Origin: Campanula takesimana
Lineage: Eukaryota > Streptophyta > Magnoliopsida > Asterales > Campanulaceae
Assembly: GCA_026119855.1 (NCBI GenBank)
Contig: JAOWBW010000250.1
Span: forward strand, 496,001-560,000
DNA length: 64,000 nucleotides
Direction of reading: 5' to 3'
The translations under genes and the position numbers were made by a program. The notes beneath the pieces are model-generated. The model saw only the letters and a program-made list of their open reading frames with translations. It had not been told where the DNA came from and made no database searches. The first letter of the stretch is position 1, and the number at the start of each line of letters is the position of its first letter. This document shows positions 1 through 10,687 of this stretch, in pieces.

Positions 1-309
1 TTTATATGAGAACCGTGAGAACCAATCATAACCATTAGATTAAAAAAAAAATCAAGGGTCCAGATGTTAGATACATTGGATACACTTGGATACATTAGTT
101 AATTTTCGAAAAACAATTGGATACATTAGTTTTTAACATAGTGTATCCAAGTGAAACACTTAGATACAATACTTATTAACATATTGTATCCAAGTGTAAT
201 CGAATTTTTTGTAATGTATCTAAGTGTATCAATTGTATCTAACATATGGCCCCTTGATTTTTTTTTCTAATCTAATGGTTATGATTGGTTCTCACGGTTC
301 TCACGATAT
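1..309. repeat. Hairpin (inverted-repeat) MITE-like element
   Basis: Bases from about 7 to 110 are an imperfect reverse complement of about 200 to 303: the arm word GAGAACCGTGAGAACC recurs inverted at 287-302, followed inward by matching A-rich and ATGTTAGATAC segments. The loop side holds several copies of GTATCCAAGTG in both orientations. There is no coding potential. The left end touches the window edge, so the true boundary and any target duplication cannot be seen. It is best read as a non-autonomous DNA transposon or foldback element; the superfamily is not determined. Confidence 0.6.
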
Positions 310-332
310 TTAGGTTCTCATTTGAGCACCTA

Positions 333-334
<2 letters not shown>

Positions 335-382
<48 letters not shown>
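335..382. repeat. (TA)n microsatellite
   Basis: An uninterrupted run of about 24 TA dinucleotides directly follows the hairpin element. TA-rich sites are common insertion targets and slippage tracts. Confidence 0.95.
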
Positions 383-385
<3 letters not shown>

Positions 386-674
386 CAGAAAATTCTTTTC
401 CCCTTAATTTATTAAAGTGATGATTTGGAAAAGGCCGTAAGAAAGAAAAATGGAAATATCTCTCACCCCATGTAATTATATGAAAGTTCAAGTTTGGGGA
501 TGAGACAGTGTAGGAATTGGGTGAGCGGAGAGTTTAACTTATAGTGAGGATGTACACATTGGAAAAGACTTCTTAGTCCACTTCCTTAACTTCGTATGTC
601 CTTACCTTCATTTGTAACCGTGAACCTAGCCTCGCATATTTGTGTGCTTAAAACTTTATTCCATACGTTCTTTC
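383..674. other. Unassigned spacer
   Basis: About 290 bp of AT-rich sequence with no long ORF and no similarity to other parts of the window that I can see. It is the 5' flank of the copia LTR that begins at 675 and may be older repeat or host intergenic DNA. Confidence 0.4.
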
Positions 675-1678
675 TGTTGGAAATGGGTTTTAGAAATGTG
701 GTTTGACCACATTTTAACCCGATTTTCAAAGTAATTTCATTTTATGTAAATGAAAATAAGTTGCAAAATTAAAATCTACATTTAATGTAGATTCAGGTGA
801 ATGAAAAATTAATGCTCAAAGTGTGTAACTTTAATGGGTTTATGAAGAGTTGGAAATGTAGAAAGTCATGTATCCCACATTGATTGAAAAATGAAAAAGA
901 TGAGAGTATTTAATATAGCTCATCTAAGAAGGTTCCAATCAAGTGCGGACTTGGGCTTCTAAGCTTAAGTGGTCCATTGGGCCAACCATGCAAGCTAGTG
1001 GGTAAATAAGTTAATTTTGGGCTAGCCTAAAATTGACCCATAGCCCGCGAAGCGGCGCGAAGGGCGGAATGGGCGGTTTAGGGCGCACTTTGCACTTCGC
1101 ATCGGTCGCTGGGAGTTGTGGAGCCTTAAAGTTTTGACAAAATTCGGCTCTAAGGTGGTTTGGTATGGTTCGGTCCATGGGTGGCTTAGGCATGTGGGAT
1201 TGAGAGGTGGCTTGAAAGGGTGCGTTGGGTAGAAGCTTTTGGAAGGATCCGTGTCGGTTGGACTTGGGGCGATCTGTACCTATTCGAATGGGCGGGTTGG
1301 GAGACTCGGATCGACCCAGTCGATCTCAGCCCTTCATTCAGATCTGATCCGACGGCCCAGAACCCACCAGACACCAATTATGTCAATTCCCAAAAGGCTC
1401 TTTGACTCTTCATATACTATAAAAGGACCCCCCCAGGATTGTCAATTTCTTTCATTCAGTTATCAAGCATTCTATAGCAAGTTAGAGAGAGAGCATCTTA
1501 AAGCATAAAATTCCCTTCAAGTCCAGAAGTTCCAAACATTCAGATTTGTTCGCCGAGGTCGTTAATTTGGAGTGCTCCTATTAACGACAGTTAAAGTTGT
1601 TGCATCTTACGAGAAGATTGCCAGTAACCATTAGCACCAGTGTGGGGCAATTACTTCTTACGGAGATTGTGTCCAACA
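675..1678 (+). mobile_element. Ty1/copia LTR (5' LTR of a broken element)
   Basis: The 1004-bp segment starts TGTTGGAAAT and ends GTCCAACA, giving matching TGTTGGA inverted termini. A TATA box (TATAAAAGG) lies at 1418-1426, about 260 bp before the LTR end, followed by a plausible short R/U5. It is followed at 1791 by a gag-like start codon, so it reads as the 5' LTR of a plus-strand element. The right LTR is not in the window, so no target duplication can be tested. GC-rich words (GCGAAGCGGCGCGAAGGGCGG) occur at about 1047-1067. The small ORFs here are chance reading frames in LTR sequence. Confidence 0.7.
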
Positions 1679-1831
1679 CAAGCCTCGACTAAATTTCCAT
1701 CCCCATTTAAATTTATTATTTTTGTCATTTTCAAGAAAACCGTTATTTTTCCTTAACAATCGTAAGAAGTAATTTACATTTTCTTGAGAAATGGAAATAG
1801 AGAATGCTACGTTCCAGTCATTCAGGGCTAG
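1679..1831 (+). pseudogene. gag: Ty1/copia leader and 5' fragment of gag
   Basis: After the LTR comes a leader of about 110 bp, then ATG at 1791 opening a frame that reads MEIENATFQSFRA before the sequence is cut at 1831 by the inserted SIRE-like LTR. MEIENA-type starts are typical of plant Ty1/copia Gag proteins. Only about 13 codons remain. No clear tRNA-Met PBS is visible after the LTR. The copia pol fragment at 33132-34234 has the same orientation and could be the far end of this same copy; this is inference only. Confidence 0.45.
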
Positions 1832-3002
1832 TGTTGGTCCCAAAGAGGCAACAAGGGTATGAAAAATGCTAGGGGGGTGAATAGCATTTTAAAATTCTTT
1901 TCAAACCCTTTTGCAAATTAATGGCTTATGCGCACAGTTCTCAAATAAGCTAAGTATAGCACACAGAGAGAGTGTGAAATGTACAGCGGAAATTTAAAAC
2001 AGCTACTGCGCAGGGAAAGCTGCGCAGAGACTAAAAACGCACGCGCTAAGTTTGGCTAAATAGCTGGTTAAAAATGTTCTAAGGCAATAAGCAATAACAA
2101 AACACAGCAGCAAATAGCAATCTGATAAGATCAAACAAAACAGCTATTAAGAAATATGATAAGCAGGAAATAAGCAGTAAGAATAATGAACAAGCTATTT
2201 GGAGAGGTTCGATCGATGAAAGATCTACGTCCTCTACCAAGATGGTTAGTCTTGGATTTTCTAATGAGATTTATATTGATGTGAGGAGCTTTACAAGATT
2301 ATAAATAATCAAAACTCAAATCAAAATCTAATCTATGAAGAGCAAATCCTAAACTAAACCGGTGTTTCTCAAGAAGTAAGATCTATATGATCGAAGCTTC
2401 AAGAGGGGTGTGTGTGTGTCAGAGATTCTGGGCTCTATGTATGTATGAGATGAAGAGCACAAAGAATTCTGGTGATATAATGCTTAGGATCTGGGTAGGA
2501 TTTTGAAGGTATGAAGGTTTAAAGGTTGTTCTTGAATCTGGGAATATTAAGCAGCAATCTTCTGAACTTCAAGAATACTTAGTAAGCACAAACTCTAGCA
2601 ACTTGGAAATGAAGATGAGCAGGCTATTTATAGCTGAAAGCTTAAAAGTAGCCGTTGGTGCTCTGAGCATGGACGATGAGCTGGCACAATATGATTGGTA
2701 CGCAGGTGTCCTTTATAGCCGTTTGGAGCTCTGTTCAAGGATGATGAGTTGGCACAATATGATTGCTGCGCAGGAGTCCTTGAGCCATTGGAGTCAAAGC
2801 ATGAAGACCAAATTCAAAAGCTTCTTCTAGAAGGTTGACAGCTGTCTTCATTTGAATTACTTCATCTGAGCGCATCTCCATCATTGGATATGCTGAGTGT
2901 GCATATTTTGTCATTTCTGTGCACTTCAGCACTTTAATAAGCGTACATCTTCTAAGTGCTTTCCAAGTTAGGTAATTTGAAGATATTGAAAACTGAGCAA
3001 GG
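1832..3002 (-). mobile_element. SIRE-like copia 3' LTR, left part (U5 side)
   Basis: This is the reverse complement of the SIRE-like LTRs at 34235 and 35499: on the minus strand it ends with the same GGGACCAACA terminus. A TATA box lies at 2624-2633 (minus strand). The palindromic word CTGCGCAG occurs at 2006 and 2020. The LTR is interrupted at 2998-3002 (CAAGG) by the Athila element and resumes at 10378. Excluding the insertion it is about 1432 bp. Bases left of 1832 are copia gag, so this is the outer end of the SIRE element. Confidence 0.8.
2624..2633 (-). promoter_or_regulatory. TATA box of the minus-strand SIRE-like LTR
   Basis: CTATAAATAG on the minus strand is preceded by a CCAACGGCTA-like block that is also found before the TATA boxes of the two plus-strand SIRE-like LTRs (34782-34791 and 36053-36063). 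Conservation in three copies supports it as the core promoter. Confidence 0.65.
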
Positions 3003-3935
3003 TGTTACGTTAAATCCACAAGTGCACGGGTTATTATAGTATAGATAGTGCAAGAGCGGGTCGATCCCACGAGGACAACTTACTTTTAAAAAATGTTTTG
3101 CTTTGAAAAAGAAATAAAGAAAAGAAAATGATTGGGGGTGTAGAATTTGTTTGTCACTAACTAGAAATGATTGCAAAATACTCTTAACTTAAATTAAAAA
3201 CTCTTTATATTTAATAAATTCCTGGGATTGGGACTTAAACTATCATACGTTCATCATTTTATTATGCTCTCTTTTAGAGTAAAGGTTTCATTTTAAACAA
3301 GGGTGGTACGCTATGTTGTGTCAACTTCTTAATTAAGGCTTAAAACACATGTATTTTAATACTAATTATGCCCTATCTCTCGATGGCCCATAATTAGTAA
3401 AAATCCATTAAGTTCTTATAAAAATTCCACGTACTTCCACTCAAGGAGCACCCCTAGGCCATTAATCTACTCTCGTGATTAATGAAACCCAGTCAGTTCA
3501 TATGGTTCCGTTAATCGAGATTCACCGCTAGGTCCTTCTCTCGATTAACTGAGGTTCATACAAAACATGGAGCTCATCATCGTTGTAGGCGTTTTGATAC
3601 AATATGAAAGGATTGTTTAAGATGAAGAGAAGAAGAAAGAAAGCATAAATAAAAGTGATGAACAAATGATGTAAAGTATCCAATCCCAAGGAAAGAGAGG
3701 ATTACTCACTAGTCATTTTATGTAAAATAAGAACAAGCATTAAAATAAAGATAAAGGAAGAAATACTTATTCAGATTTGATATGGAAATACAAGGAAAGT
3801 TGAAGAAAACCTCGAGAACTTTTATTACTTTACCCTTTGAATGTATTGAAACACTTTTGTGAATATAATGAGACTAAAATTTGCTAGAGTAATATTACAA
3901 TGATTTCTGGATATTAAAACTACTGATATCTATCT

Positions 3936-3945
3936 CTATATATAG
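3936..3945 (-). promoter_or_regulatory. TATA box of Athila 3' LTR
   Basis: CTATATATAG on the minus strand, identical to the copy at 9916-9925 in the other LTR. The GCTCGGCCGAGC word cluster lies about 90-200 bp upstream. Confidence 0.65.
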
Positions 3946-4032
3946 GCCTTGGACCAAAGGAAGTGATTATTCCCGGATGCCTCCTTGAAAAGGTGCCTTT
4001 TGGAGAAGTCTGGAAAATTGCTGAGCAGGGGG

Positions 4033-4140
4033 TGCTCGGCCGAGTCAAGGAAGGTGCTCGGCCGAGCAAACCTTCGAAAATGACTTCTGCCTTTCTGATG
4101 CCTATGCTCTGCCGAGTCAAGGGTGGTGCTCGGCCGAGCA
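4033..4140 (-). promoter_or_regulatory. GCTCGGCCGAGC palindrome cluster in Athila U3
   Basis: Four copies of a palindromic word (three close to GCTCGGCCGAG, one GCTCTGCCGAG) lie within 108 bp directly upstream of the LTR TATA box. The same cluster is at 10013-10120 in the other LTR. The position suggests a U3 enhancer or repressor array; function is inferred from position only. Confidence 0.45.
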
Positions 4141-4354
4141 ACTGCTGGAACACTTTTATTCTTCAATTTTCTTTGTCCAGCTAATTTGCTCCTTATTTAT
4201 TTGTTTCACCTTCCTCCAAGAGATGTCCAAAGCTCATAATAATGCTCCAAAACCTGTATTATATATAAACATACTACCAAGTGTATTATATCCGCATAAT
4301 GAGATAAAATCAAATAGTTTAAGCTAATAATTACTTAAACTAAGGTAAATAAAC

Positions 4355-5105
4355 GAGTAAACTACTTTTCCGCCCCTCGTACTATGGGCCCAACATCAAT
4401 TTGACACTCGTACTATTGAAACAACAAATGTATGATGCGTACTATAGTTTTATTAGCAAAATTAACCAATTTACTATTCAGTCGTTAACTTTTTTTAACA
4501 CACGTTATTTTTTTAACGAGCATTAATTTATAACTAACTTTTGTTATCTCCATCAAAACCAAATCGCATATGTAAAAATCGAATTCCAACTTCTTTAACC
4601 GTTGGATCGTCGTGAAACTTCTGGGCTTTGGTCGCATCCCCTAGGCGCACACGATGACCGTTGGGATCTTCCAAATAATTTCCGGAGAGGGAGAAATGGC
4701 CGGCGGCGAAAACTGGCGAAAATCTCCAAAAATTCACTATATTAAAAATCAAATTCCCGCTTCATTAACCGTTGGATCGTCGTCAAATTTTTGGGGTATG
4801 TTCGCATCACTCAGGCGCTCATATTGACTGTTGAGATCAGTAAAATAATCAACGGTGACGGAGATATGGCCGACGGCGCAAATCCGGCGAAAAACTCAAA
4901 AATCGCCCCAAAAGTTAGTTTTGTTAAAATAAATTAATGCCCGTTAAAAAAATAATGTTCGTTAAAAAAAGTTACCAAATGAATAGTAAATTGGTTAATT
5001 TTGCTAATAAAACTATAGTACGCATCATACATTTGTTGTTTCAATAGTACGAGTGTCAAATTGATGTTGGGGCCATAGTACGAGGGGCGGAAAAGGAGTT
5101 TACTC
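4355..5105. mobile_element. Mutator-like foldback/MITE, 751 bp
   Basis: The element has terminal inverted repeats of nearly 200 bp (4355 to about 4545, and about 4910 to 5105) starting GAGTAAACTACTTTTCCGCC, nearly identical in inverted orientation. It is flanked by a 10-bp duplication GTAAATAAAC (4345-4354 and 5106-5115). The partner Athila LTR has one GTAAATAAAC at 10325-10334, an internal empty-site control. Long TIRs and a 9-11-bp duplication fit Mutator-like elements. The interior holds two diverged direct repeats of about 190 bp (each with CCGTTGGATCGTCGT and a later ATGGCCG.CGGCG). No transposase is present. Confidence 0.9.
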
Positions 5106-5159
5106 GTAAATAAACTATATTTTTGGACCTTAAATGACTATAAAATAGTCATTTATCAA

Positions 5160-5169
5160 CTCCCCCACA
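5160..5169 (-). other. Polypurine tract of Athila element
   Basis: On the minus strand GTGTGGGGGA lies directly upstream of the 3' LTR start TGATAAATG, the position where plus-strand DNA synthesis is primed. Confidence 0.75.
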
Positions 5170-6128
5170 CTAGAATCTTGCTTTTCCTCGAGCAAGTTTA
5201 AATATTTGAAAATAGAGGAGTGAAAACGACAATAGTAAGAAAAACAAAGAAGGTCATCAATGCTCCCTCAGAATATTGTTATATAGGGTATTGCCTTCAT
5301 AAAATTTCTTCCTTTTAAGTTTTTCATCCCAAGAAATTTGTGAAGAATAATGTAGGATGATATTGAAGAGTAAATAGAAAAGTTTGAATGTTAATATAAC
5401 ATGAATAAATTCCATTGAATAAGAGCATATAGAAAAAAAACAAATGAATTTACGGGACATAAGTATGAATTAAGAATTATATTCACTCTTTTAGAGTGCT
5501 TTGTGAATAAATTTTTCATGCTTGAATATACATTTCTTAAACTATGATCTTTATTCTTTAACTAAGATGTCCATATGTCGTTATGCATTTTGAATCACAA
5601 AAATTGATGAAAGGCGGAGGATGATAGTGGAATAAGGTTCGAGATTTGATTAATTAGACGTGGCAATTGAGTTTCTTGCTTCTAAATTGTCACACTCTAT
5701 AATGATATATTCATTTAGATATTTGAGTGGACAATCAAAAGAAGAATATATTGATTAATTAGCCTTTTAAAAGTGGGAATGGAAAGATGGATTAAAGTGA
5801 AAATTTTTGTGATTCATAAGCATAACAAAGATGAAAAACCTTTGAAAAAGAGTAGAAATGAAAGTTTTTGAGATGCATATACAAGAATGTTTTAAAAGTT
5901 TCACAAGTATGTTGTATCCAAACTTAATGCCCACAAACTCATTAATAATGTAATGCTTCTATTCAATAGGATTTAAAAGTCTATATTAATTTTGAAAATT
6001 TTCCATTTATAATTCAATACAATCCTAAGTTATTTTGATCAAATTTTTCAAGAAGTAAAAGTTAGAAGGAAAAAGTTTTACATAGGCAAATGATAATAAA
6101 GATAACATTCTCATCAATGGGAGCATTG

Positions 6129-6159
<31 letters not shown>

Positions 6160-6623
6160 GAAGATATAAAAAAAAATACTAAAAACGAAAAATAGGAAAA
6201 GAAATAAAAAAGAAAGATACTACCCCCCCCCCCCACACTTAAATGAAACATTGTCCCTAATGTTTTGAAATAGGACAACTTTTAAAGAAAAACCTTGAGG
6301 AGGAGAAAAATGAGAAGAACAAAATAACAATATATAAAACAAAAATAATCCATCGGTTACCATCCCGATGATGCTTGTTTAAGGTCATTAGCTCGACCCC
6401 TTTCTTATAACTGGAATGGGCAAGGAATGGTATTGTAATGGCCTATTGTCCTTGACAATCCGCCATTCCATGCCAATTGGAATGATTGAGCTTCTGCGGT
6501 CGATACACGCACGCCACCCCGGTTTGCTTCTCTTCTTTGGTACCTTACCATTCGGTATGGATTTTTCAATTTTATCTCTAGTAGGGCACTTATTTTTAAT
6601 TTCACATTCCTTGCTCATAGATT
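5170..6623 (-). other. Athila non-coding 3' internal region
   Basis: About 1.45 kb between the end of the protease frame and the PPT. In full-length Athila elements RT, RNase H and integrase follow protease; none is recognisable here. The DNA is AT-rich, with a T tract of nearly 30 at about 6131-6159 and a C tract at about 6223-6234. A short open frame at 6388-6630 (minus) directly follows the protease stop and may be the residue of the region after protease; I do not assign it a function. Confidence 0.6.
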
Positions 6624-7156
6624 CTAACATGTTAATACCGGAGCAAGGGTTCTTAAGATTTGGATTTTTTTTAATTTAAATCCTACTTTCTCATTCCCTA
6701 CGTTTAAAGAAAGTTTACCATTTTTAACATCAATGGTTGCCCCTGCGGTGGCAAGAAATGGTCTACCTAAGATAACGGGAATGTTATTGTCTTCTTCCAT
6801 CTCAAGAACTAAAAAGTCGACTGGGATGTTTAATTTCCCGACTCGACAAGGAATGTCTTCCATAATACCCACCGGAGTCTTAATGGAACGGTCCGCTAAT
6901 TGTAAATTTATTGTGGTGGGTTTGATTTCCCCCACACCTATTTTCTTACTAACCGATAGCGGAATGAGGCTAACACTTGCCCCAAGATCGAGTAATGCGT
7001 TCTCAACATTGAAATTACCTATGTTGCAAGGGATAGAGAAAGTGTCGGGATCTTTTAATTTTGGAGGTACTTTACTTTGTAAAACGGCACTTACCTTTTC
7101 CGTTAGTGCAACAGACTCAAACTTCTCAAGTCTCCTCTTATTTGAAAGAATTTCTT
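6624..7156 (-). pseudogene. pro: Athila aspartic protease (retropepsin)
   Basis: The minus-strand frame runs on upstream of the GTG at 6935, to about 7156. It carries the retropepsin active-site motif LLDLGASVSLIP, the Athila form of DTG/DSG, at about 6985-7015, then LQLADRSI, PVDFLVLEMEED and ILGRPFLAT, all characteristic of Athila protease. It would cleave the Gag-Pol polyprotein. The motif itself is intact, but a frameshift at about 7157 separates it from the upstream gag frame. It ends in a stop shortly after ILGRPF with no RT behind it. Confidence 0.85.
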
Positions 7157-7585
7157 TTAAAAATTTGTGTAAGAGGGCATTTGTTTTAAAACATCAATAA
7201 AAGGAACATTGATGTAAATTGATTTTAAAACTTCTAAAAATTTTGAAAATTGTTTATCAAGATTTGCCCTCGCCAATTTTTGAGGATAAGGTATTGGCGG
7301 ATCAAAATTTCTAGAAGGTATTGGGGAGTCCGTCCCCTTTTCAACTTCCTTATTAGTTTTAAAAATTTGAGGAGTTTGACTATGGTTATTCTTGCTAAGG
7401 TTTTCTTCTTTTCCACTCCCGCTAGTTATTACATTAGCGTGCTCATCTAGCCTTTGCGTTTGACCGGGAAGGCTCCCTTGTGGTCTAGACGAAGCATTGG
7501 CTTGTTGAGAAATTTGGTTCTCTAGCATTTTACTATGCGCAACTAGATTATCGAACCTGCTATTTAATGCATTTAAACTTTCCAT
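7157..7585 (-). pseudogene. gag: Athila gag C-terminal part
   Basis: A 142-aa minus-strand frame overlaps the end of the upstream gag frame by 13 bases, so a frameshift at about 7580 split one original ORF. It has a heptad-like stretch (MESLNALNSRFDNLVAHSKM) that could form a coiled coil, a polar linker, then PPIPYPQKLARANLDKQFSKF and SIYINVPFIDVLKQMPSY, a block conserved just before protease in Athila. It ends at a second frameshift before protease. Confidence 0.8.
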
Positions 7586-8832
7586 AACTTCATTGTTGAT
7601 CTTATCTTGTGTATTTTATTTTCGACCATGAAGTCCATTATAAGATCTAACTTTGATTTAGGGGGAGGGAAAGAATTATTGTTGTAATTTGATGTGAATC
7701 CTGGTGGTTGATTAGAAGGTTGAGGGTTCAAAACATTATTGCTCTTATAGGAAAAATTGGGGTGATTTTTCCATTCGGGATTATATGTATTTGAATACTT
7801 ACCCCCATTTTTCCCATAAGAGTTTACAAAATTTGCTTGCTCACTAGGGGTAGTGTCAAGCAATTCACAACCTTGGGTACTATGTGAGTTAGACCCACAT
7901 AGTTCACAAAAAACGTTTACATTGGCCACGGGATTCACATTTAGATTTTCAAACTTTTTTAGAATCATGTCTACCTTAGATGAGAGGAGAGTAACAACAT
8001 CGATAGTGTACTTACCTGGAGTTCCTTGTGGTTGCTCCCTTTCATTGGACCATTGATAATGGTTCAAAGCTATATTCTCGATCAAGTCATAGGCTTCGTC
8101 CACCGTTTTATTCATTAATGCCCCTCCTGCTGCGGCATCTATGGTCTCCCTTGTCTTGAACATGAGACCGTTGTAGAATGTGTGCACGATCAACCGCTTT
8201 TCAAGCCCGTGGTGTGGGCACATCCTCAAAAGCTCCTTGTATCGCTCCCAAGCATCATAGAGTGATTCGTTACTGATTTGACTAAAGTTTGTGATCTTAG
8301 TCCGAATCTGAGCGGTCTTGGATGGTGGGAAGTAGCGTCCAAGAAACACCTCCTGAACTTGGTCCCATGTTGTTAAAGAATTGTGAGGGACCGAGTTCAA
8401 CCATTGCTTTGCCTTATCCCTTAGTGAGAATGGGAAAAGGCGCATCCGAATAGCTTCTGGAGTGACACATATGATCCGGGTGGTGTCACAATATTCCAAG
8501 AAGGATTGGATGTGAAGGTGGGGATCTTCAAGTGCCGAGCCACCGAATTGGTTATTCATAACCATGTGCAAAAGTTGTGGCTTGATCTCAAAGTGGGCTG
8601 CGTCGGCATTTGGCACCACAATTGGTGTCCTAGTTCCCGGGGTACTTGGGTTAACAAACTCCCGAAGGGTTCTAGGTGGTGGCGTGGCGGGTATTCCGTC
8701 ACCGTCTCCATTTCGGTCACCATTTTGTGCCATTTCTGCTTCTAGGAATTCTCTAAATCTTCTTAACCTTTCGTGAAAGGTCCTTTCTGGCTCCGGATAA
8801 AACTCTTCAAGAGGCTTCCGGGCTCTTTTCAT
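7573..8832 (-). pseudogene. gag: Athila Gag (capsid region)
   Basis: A 419-aa frame on the minus strand, from ATG at 8832, about 150 bp inside the PBS. Residues about 45-100 include RTLREFVNP and FEIKPQLLHMV; residues about 100-240 form the Retrotrans_gag capsid-like core (EDPHLHIQSFLEYCDT, FPFSLRDKAKQWLNS, YFPPSKTAQIR). CELCGSNSHSTQGCELL near residue 315 is the CX2CX4HX4C-type zinc knuckle of Athila Gag, for RNA binding. The tail is Asn/Pro-rich. The frame is open over its length, but the C-terminal part is displaced by a frameshift at about 7580. It would assemble the particle in which the RNA is packaged. Confidence 0.9.
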
Positions 8833-8958
8833 AAACTCTAGAGAATACCTAAAAAGAAAATTAGAAGAACAAATATCTAGGAGGGAATGTTAGATAGAAA
8901 CAAAAAAAAAATAAAAACTGAAATAAAAAGCAAAAAAAATCTAAAAAGTAAAACGTCG

Positions 8959-8976
8959 TCCCCGGCAACGGCGCCA
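8959..8976 (-). other. Athila PBS, complementary to tRNA-Asp
   Basis: On the minus strand the 18-mer TGGCGCCGTTGCCGGGGA lies a few bases after the 5' LTR end. This is the usual Athila primer-binding site, matching the tRNA-Asp 3' end (family knowledge). Confidence 0.9.
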
Positions 8977-8982
8977 AAAACT

Positions 8983-10377
8983 TGTTACGTTAAATCCGCA
9001 AGTGCACGGGTTATTATAGTATAGATAGTGCAAGAGCGGGTCGATCCCACGAGGACAACTTACTTTTAAAAAATGTTTTTCTTTGAAAAAGAAATAAAGA
9101 AAAGAAAATGATTGGGGGTGTAGAATTTGTTTGTCACTAACTAGAAATGATTGCAAAATACTCTTAACTTAAATTAAAAACTCTTTATATTTAATAAATT
9201 CCTGGGATTGGGACTTAAACTATCATACATTCATCATTTTATTATGCTCTCTTTTAGAGTAAAGGTTTCATTTTAAACAAGGGTGGTACGCTATGTTGTG
9301 TCAACTTCTTAATTAAGGCTTAAAACATATGTATTTTAATACTAATTATGCCCTATCTCTCGATGGCCCATAATTAGTAAAAATCCATTAAGTTCTTATA
9401 AAAATTCCACGTACTTCCACTCAAGGAGCACCCCTAGGCCATTAATCTACTCTCATGATTAATGAAACCCAGTCAGTTCATATGGTTTTGTTAATCGAGA
9501 TTCACCGCTAGGTCCTTCTCTCGATTAACTGAGGTTCATACAAAACATGGAGCTCATCATGGTTGTAGGCGTTTTGATACAATATGAAAGGATTGTTTAA
9601 GATGAAGAGAAGAAGAAAGAAAGCATAAATAAAAGTGATGAACAAATGATGTAAAGTATCCAATCCCAAGGAAAGAGAGGATTACTCACTAGTCATTTTA
9701 TGTAAAATAAGAACAAGCATTAAAATAAAGATAAAGGAAGAAATACTTATTCATATTTGATATGGAAATACAAGGAAAGTTGAAGAAAACCTCGAGAACT
9801 TTTATTACTTTACCCTTTGAATGTATTGAAACACTTTTGTGAATATAATGAGACTAAAATTTGCTAGAGTAATATTACAATGATTTCTGGATATTAAAAC
9901 TACTGATATCTATCTCTATATATAGGCCTTGGACCAAGGGAAGTGATTATTCCCGGATGCCTCCTTGAAAAGGTGCCTTTTGGAGAAGTCTGGAAAATTG
10001 CTGAACAGGGGGTGCTCGGCCGAGTCAAGGAAGGTGCTCGGCTGAGCAAGCCTTCGAAAATGACTTCTGCCTTTCTAATGCCTATGCTCGGCCGAGTCAA
10101 GGGTGGTGCTCGGCCGAGCAACTGCTGGAACACTTTTATTCTTCAATTTTCTTTGTCCAGCTAATTTGCTCCTTATTTATTTGTTTCACCTTCCTCCAAG
10201 AGATGTCCAAAGCTCATAATAATGCTCCAAAACCTGTATTATATATAAACATACTACCAAGTGCATTATATCCGCATAATGAGATAAAATCAAATAGTTT
10301 AAGCTAATAATTACTTAAAATAAGGTAAATAAACTATATTTTTGGACCTTAAATGACTATAAAATAGTCATTTATCA
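8983..10377 (-). repeat. Athila 5' LTR
   Basis: 1395 bp, TG..CA ends, partner of 3003-5158. It has TATA box CTATATATAG at 9916-9925, the GCTCGGCCGAGC cluster at 10013-10120, and a conserved block near the U5 end containing GCGGGTCGATCCCACGAGG (9036-9054 on the plus strand). It lacks the foldback insertion found in the other LTR. Confidence 0.93.
9916..9925 (-). promoter_or_regulatory. TATA box of Athila 5' LTR
   Basis: CTATATATAG on the minus strand, the predicted core promoter for element transcription toward lower coordinates; identical copy at 3936-3945. Confidence 0.65.
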
Positions 10378-10643
10378 CAAGGTTGAGAGCTGCGCAGTAG
10401 AGACCTGCGCAGTAATGTCCTGCGCAGAGAAGTCCTATGGAGATACTGAAGTCTTGATTAGTTCTTCATTCCTTTTCGCTCCAAGTCCTATATTCTAAGC
10501 CTATACTATAAAATGGACTAAGCTAAAAATTGAAGTTATTAAACTTCTTACATAGGGTCCTAAAGTCCATAAAATACTCATAGGTGATGGTATCAATCAA
10601 TTCTAATATAATTAGGAGGGTTAAGAGATAAGCATACCCAACA
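10378..10643 (-). mobile_element. SIRE-like copia 3' LTR, right part (U3 side)
   Basis: Continuation of the LTR at 1832-3002 after the Athila insertion (TSD CAAGG). It ends at 10643 with CCCAACA, which on the minus strand is the LTR start TGTTGGGTATGC shared with 34235. Three copies of the palindrome CTGCGCAG lie at 10390, 10405 and 10420 in U3. Confidence 0.85.
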
Positions 10644-10687
10644 ATCTCCCCCTAAATGATTGATGCCATTACCTACTATAACAAAGG
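10644..10687 (-). other. SIRE-like PPT and internal remnant
   Basis: On the minus strand TTTAGGGGGAGAT immediately precedes the LTR, the classic PPT position. This shows that 1832-10643 is a 3' LTR with its internal region to the right. Only 44 bp of that region survive before the Tat-type LTR begins at 10688. Confidence 0.75.

Larger units (their letters stand above)
3003..5158 (-). repeat. Athila 3' LTR (contains foldback insertion)
   Basis: On the minus strand it starts TGATAAATGAC and ends CGTAACA, with short inverted TG..CA ends. TATA box CTATATATAG lies at 3936-3945. Four copies of a GCTCGGCCGAGC-like word lie upstream of the TATA box at 4033-4140. Compared with its partner it has gained the foldback element 4355-5105 and a 10-bp duplication. 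Confidence 0.92.
3003..10377 (-). mobile_element. Non-autonomous Athila-lineage Ty3/gypsy element
   Basis: A complete element bounded by TSD CAAGG (2998-3002 and 10378-10382). On the minus strand the order is 5' LTR (8983-10377), PBS to tRNA-Asp, gag, protease, a non-coding stretch, PPT, 3' LTR (3003-5158). RT, RNase H and integrase are absent: only about 3.8 kb lies between the LTRs. After removing a 751-bp insertion and its 10-bp duplication both LTRs are 1395 bp, with about 16 substitutions visible between them (about 1%), so the insertion is fairly young. It sits inside a SIRE-like LTR. Confidence 0.9.

Noticed and set aside
1..1831. Host gene at the left edge
   Set aside because: Only a hairpin repeat, a microsatellite and a copia LTR with a gag stub were supported.
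4033..4140. Regularly spaced palindromes resembling a CRISPR array
   Set aside because: Only four units, spacers of unequal length, and identical copies in both LTRs; plant retrotransposon context.
6733..7200. 155-aa plus-strand ORF
   Set aside because: Antisense shadow of the Athila protease frame, which carries the real motifs.
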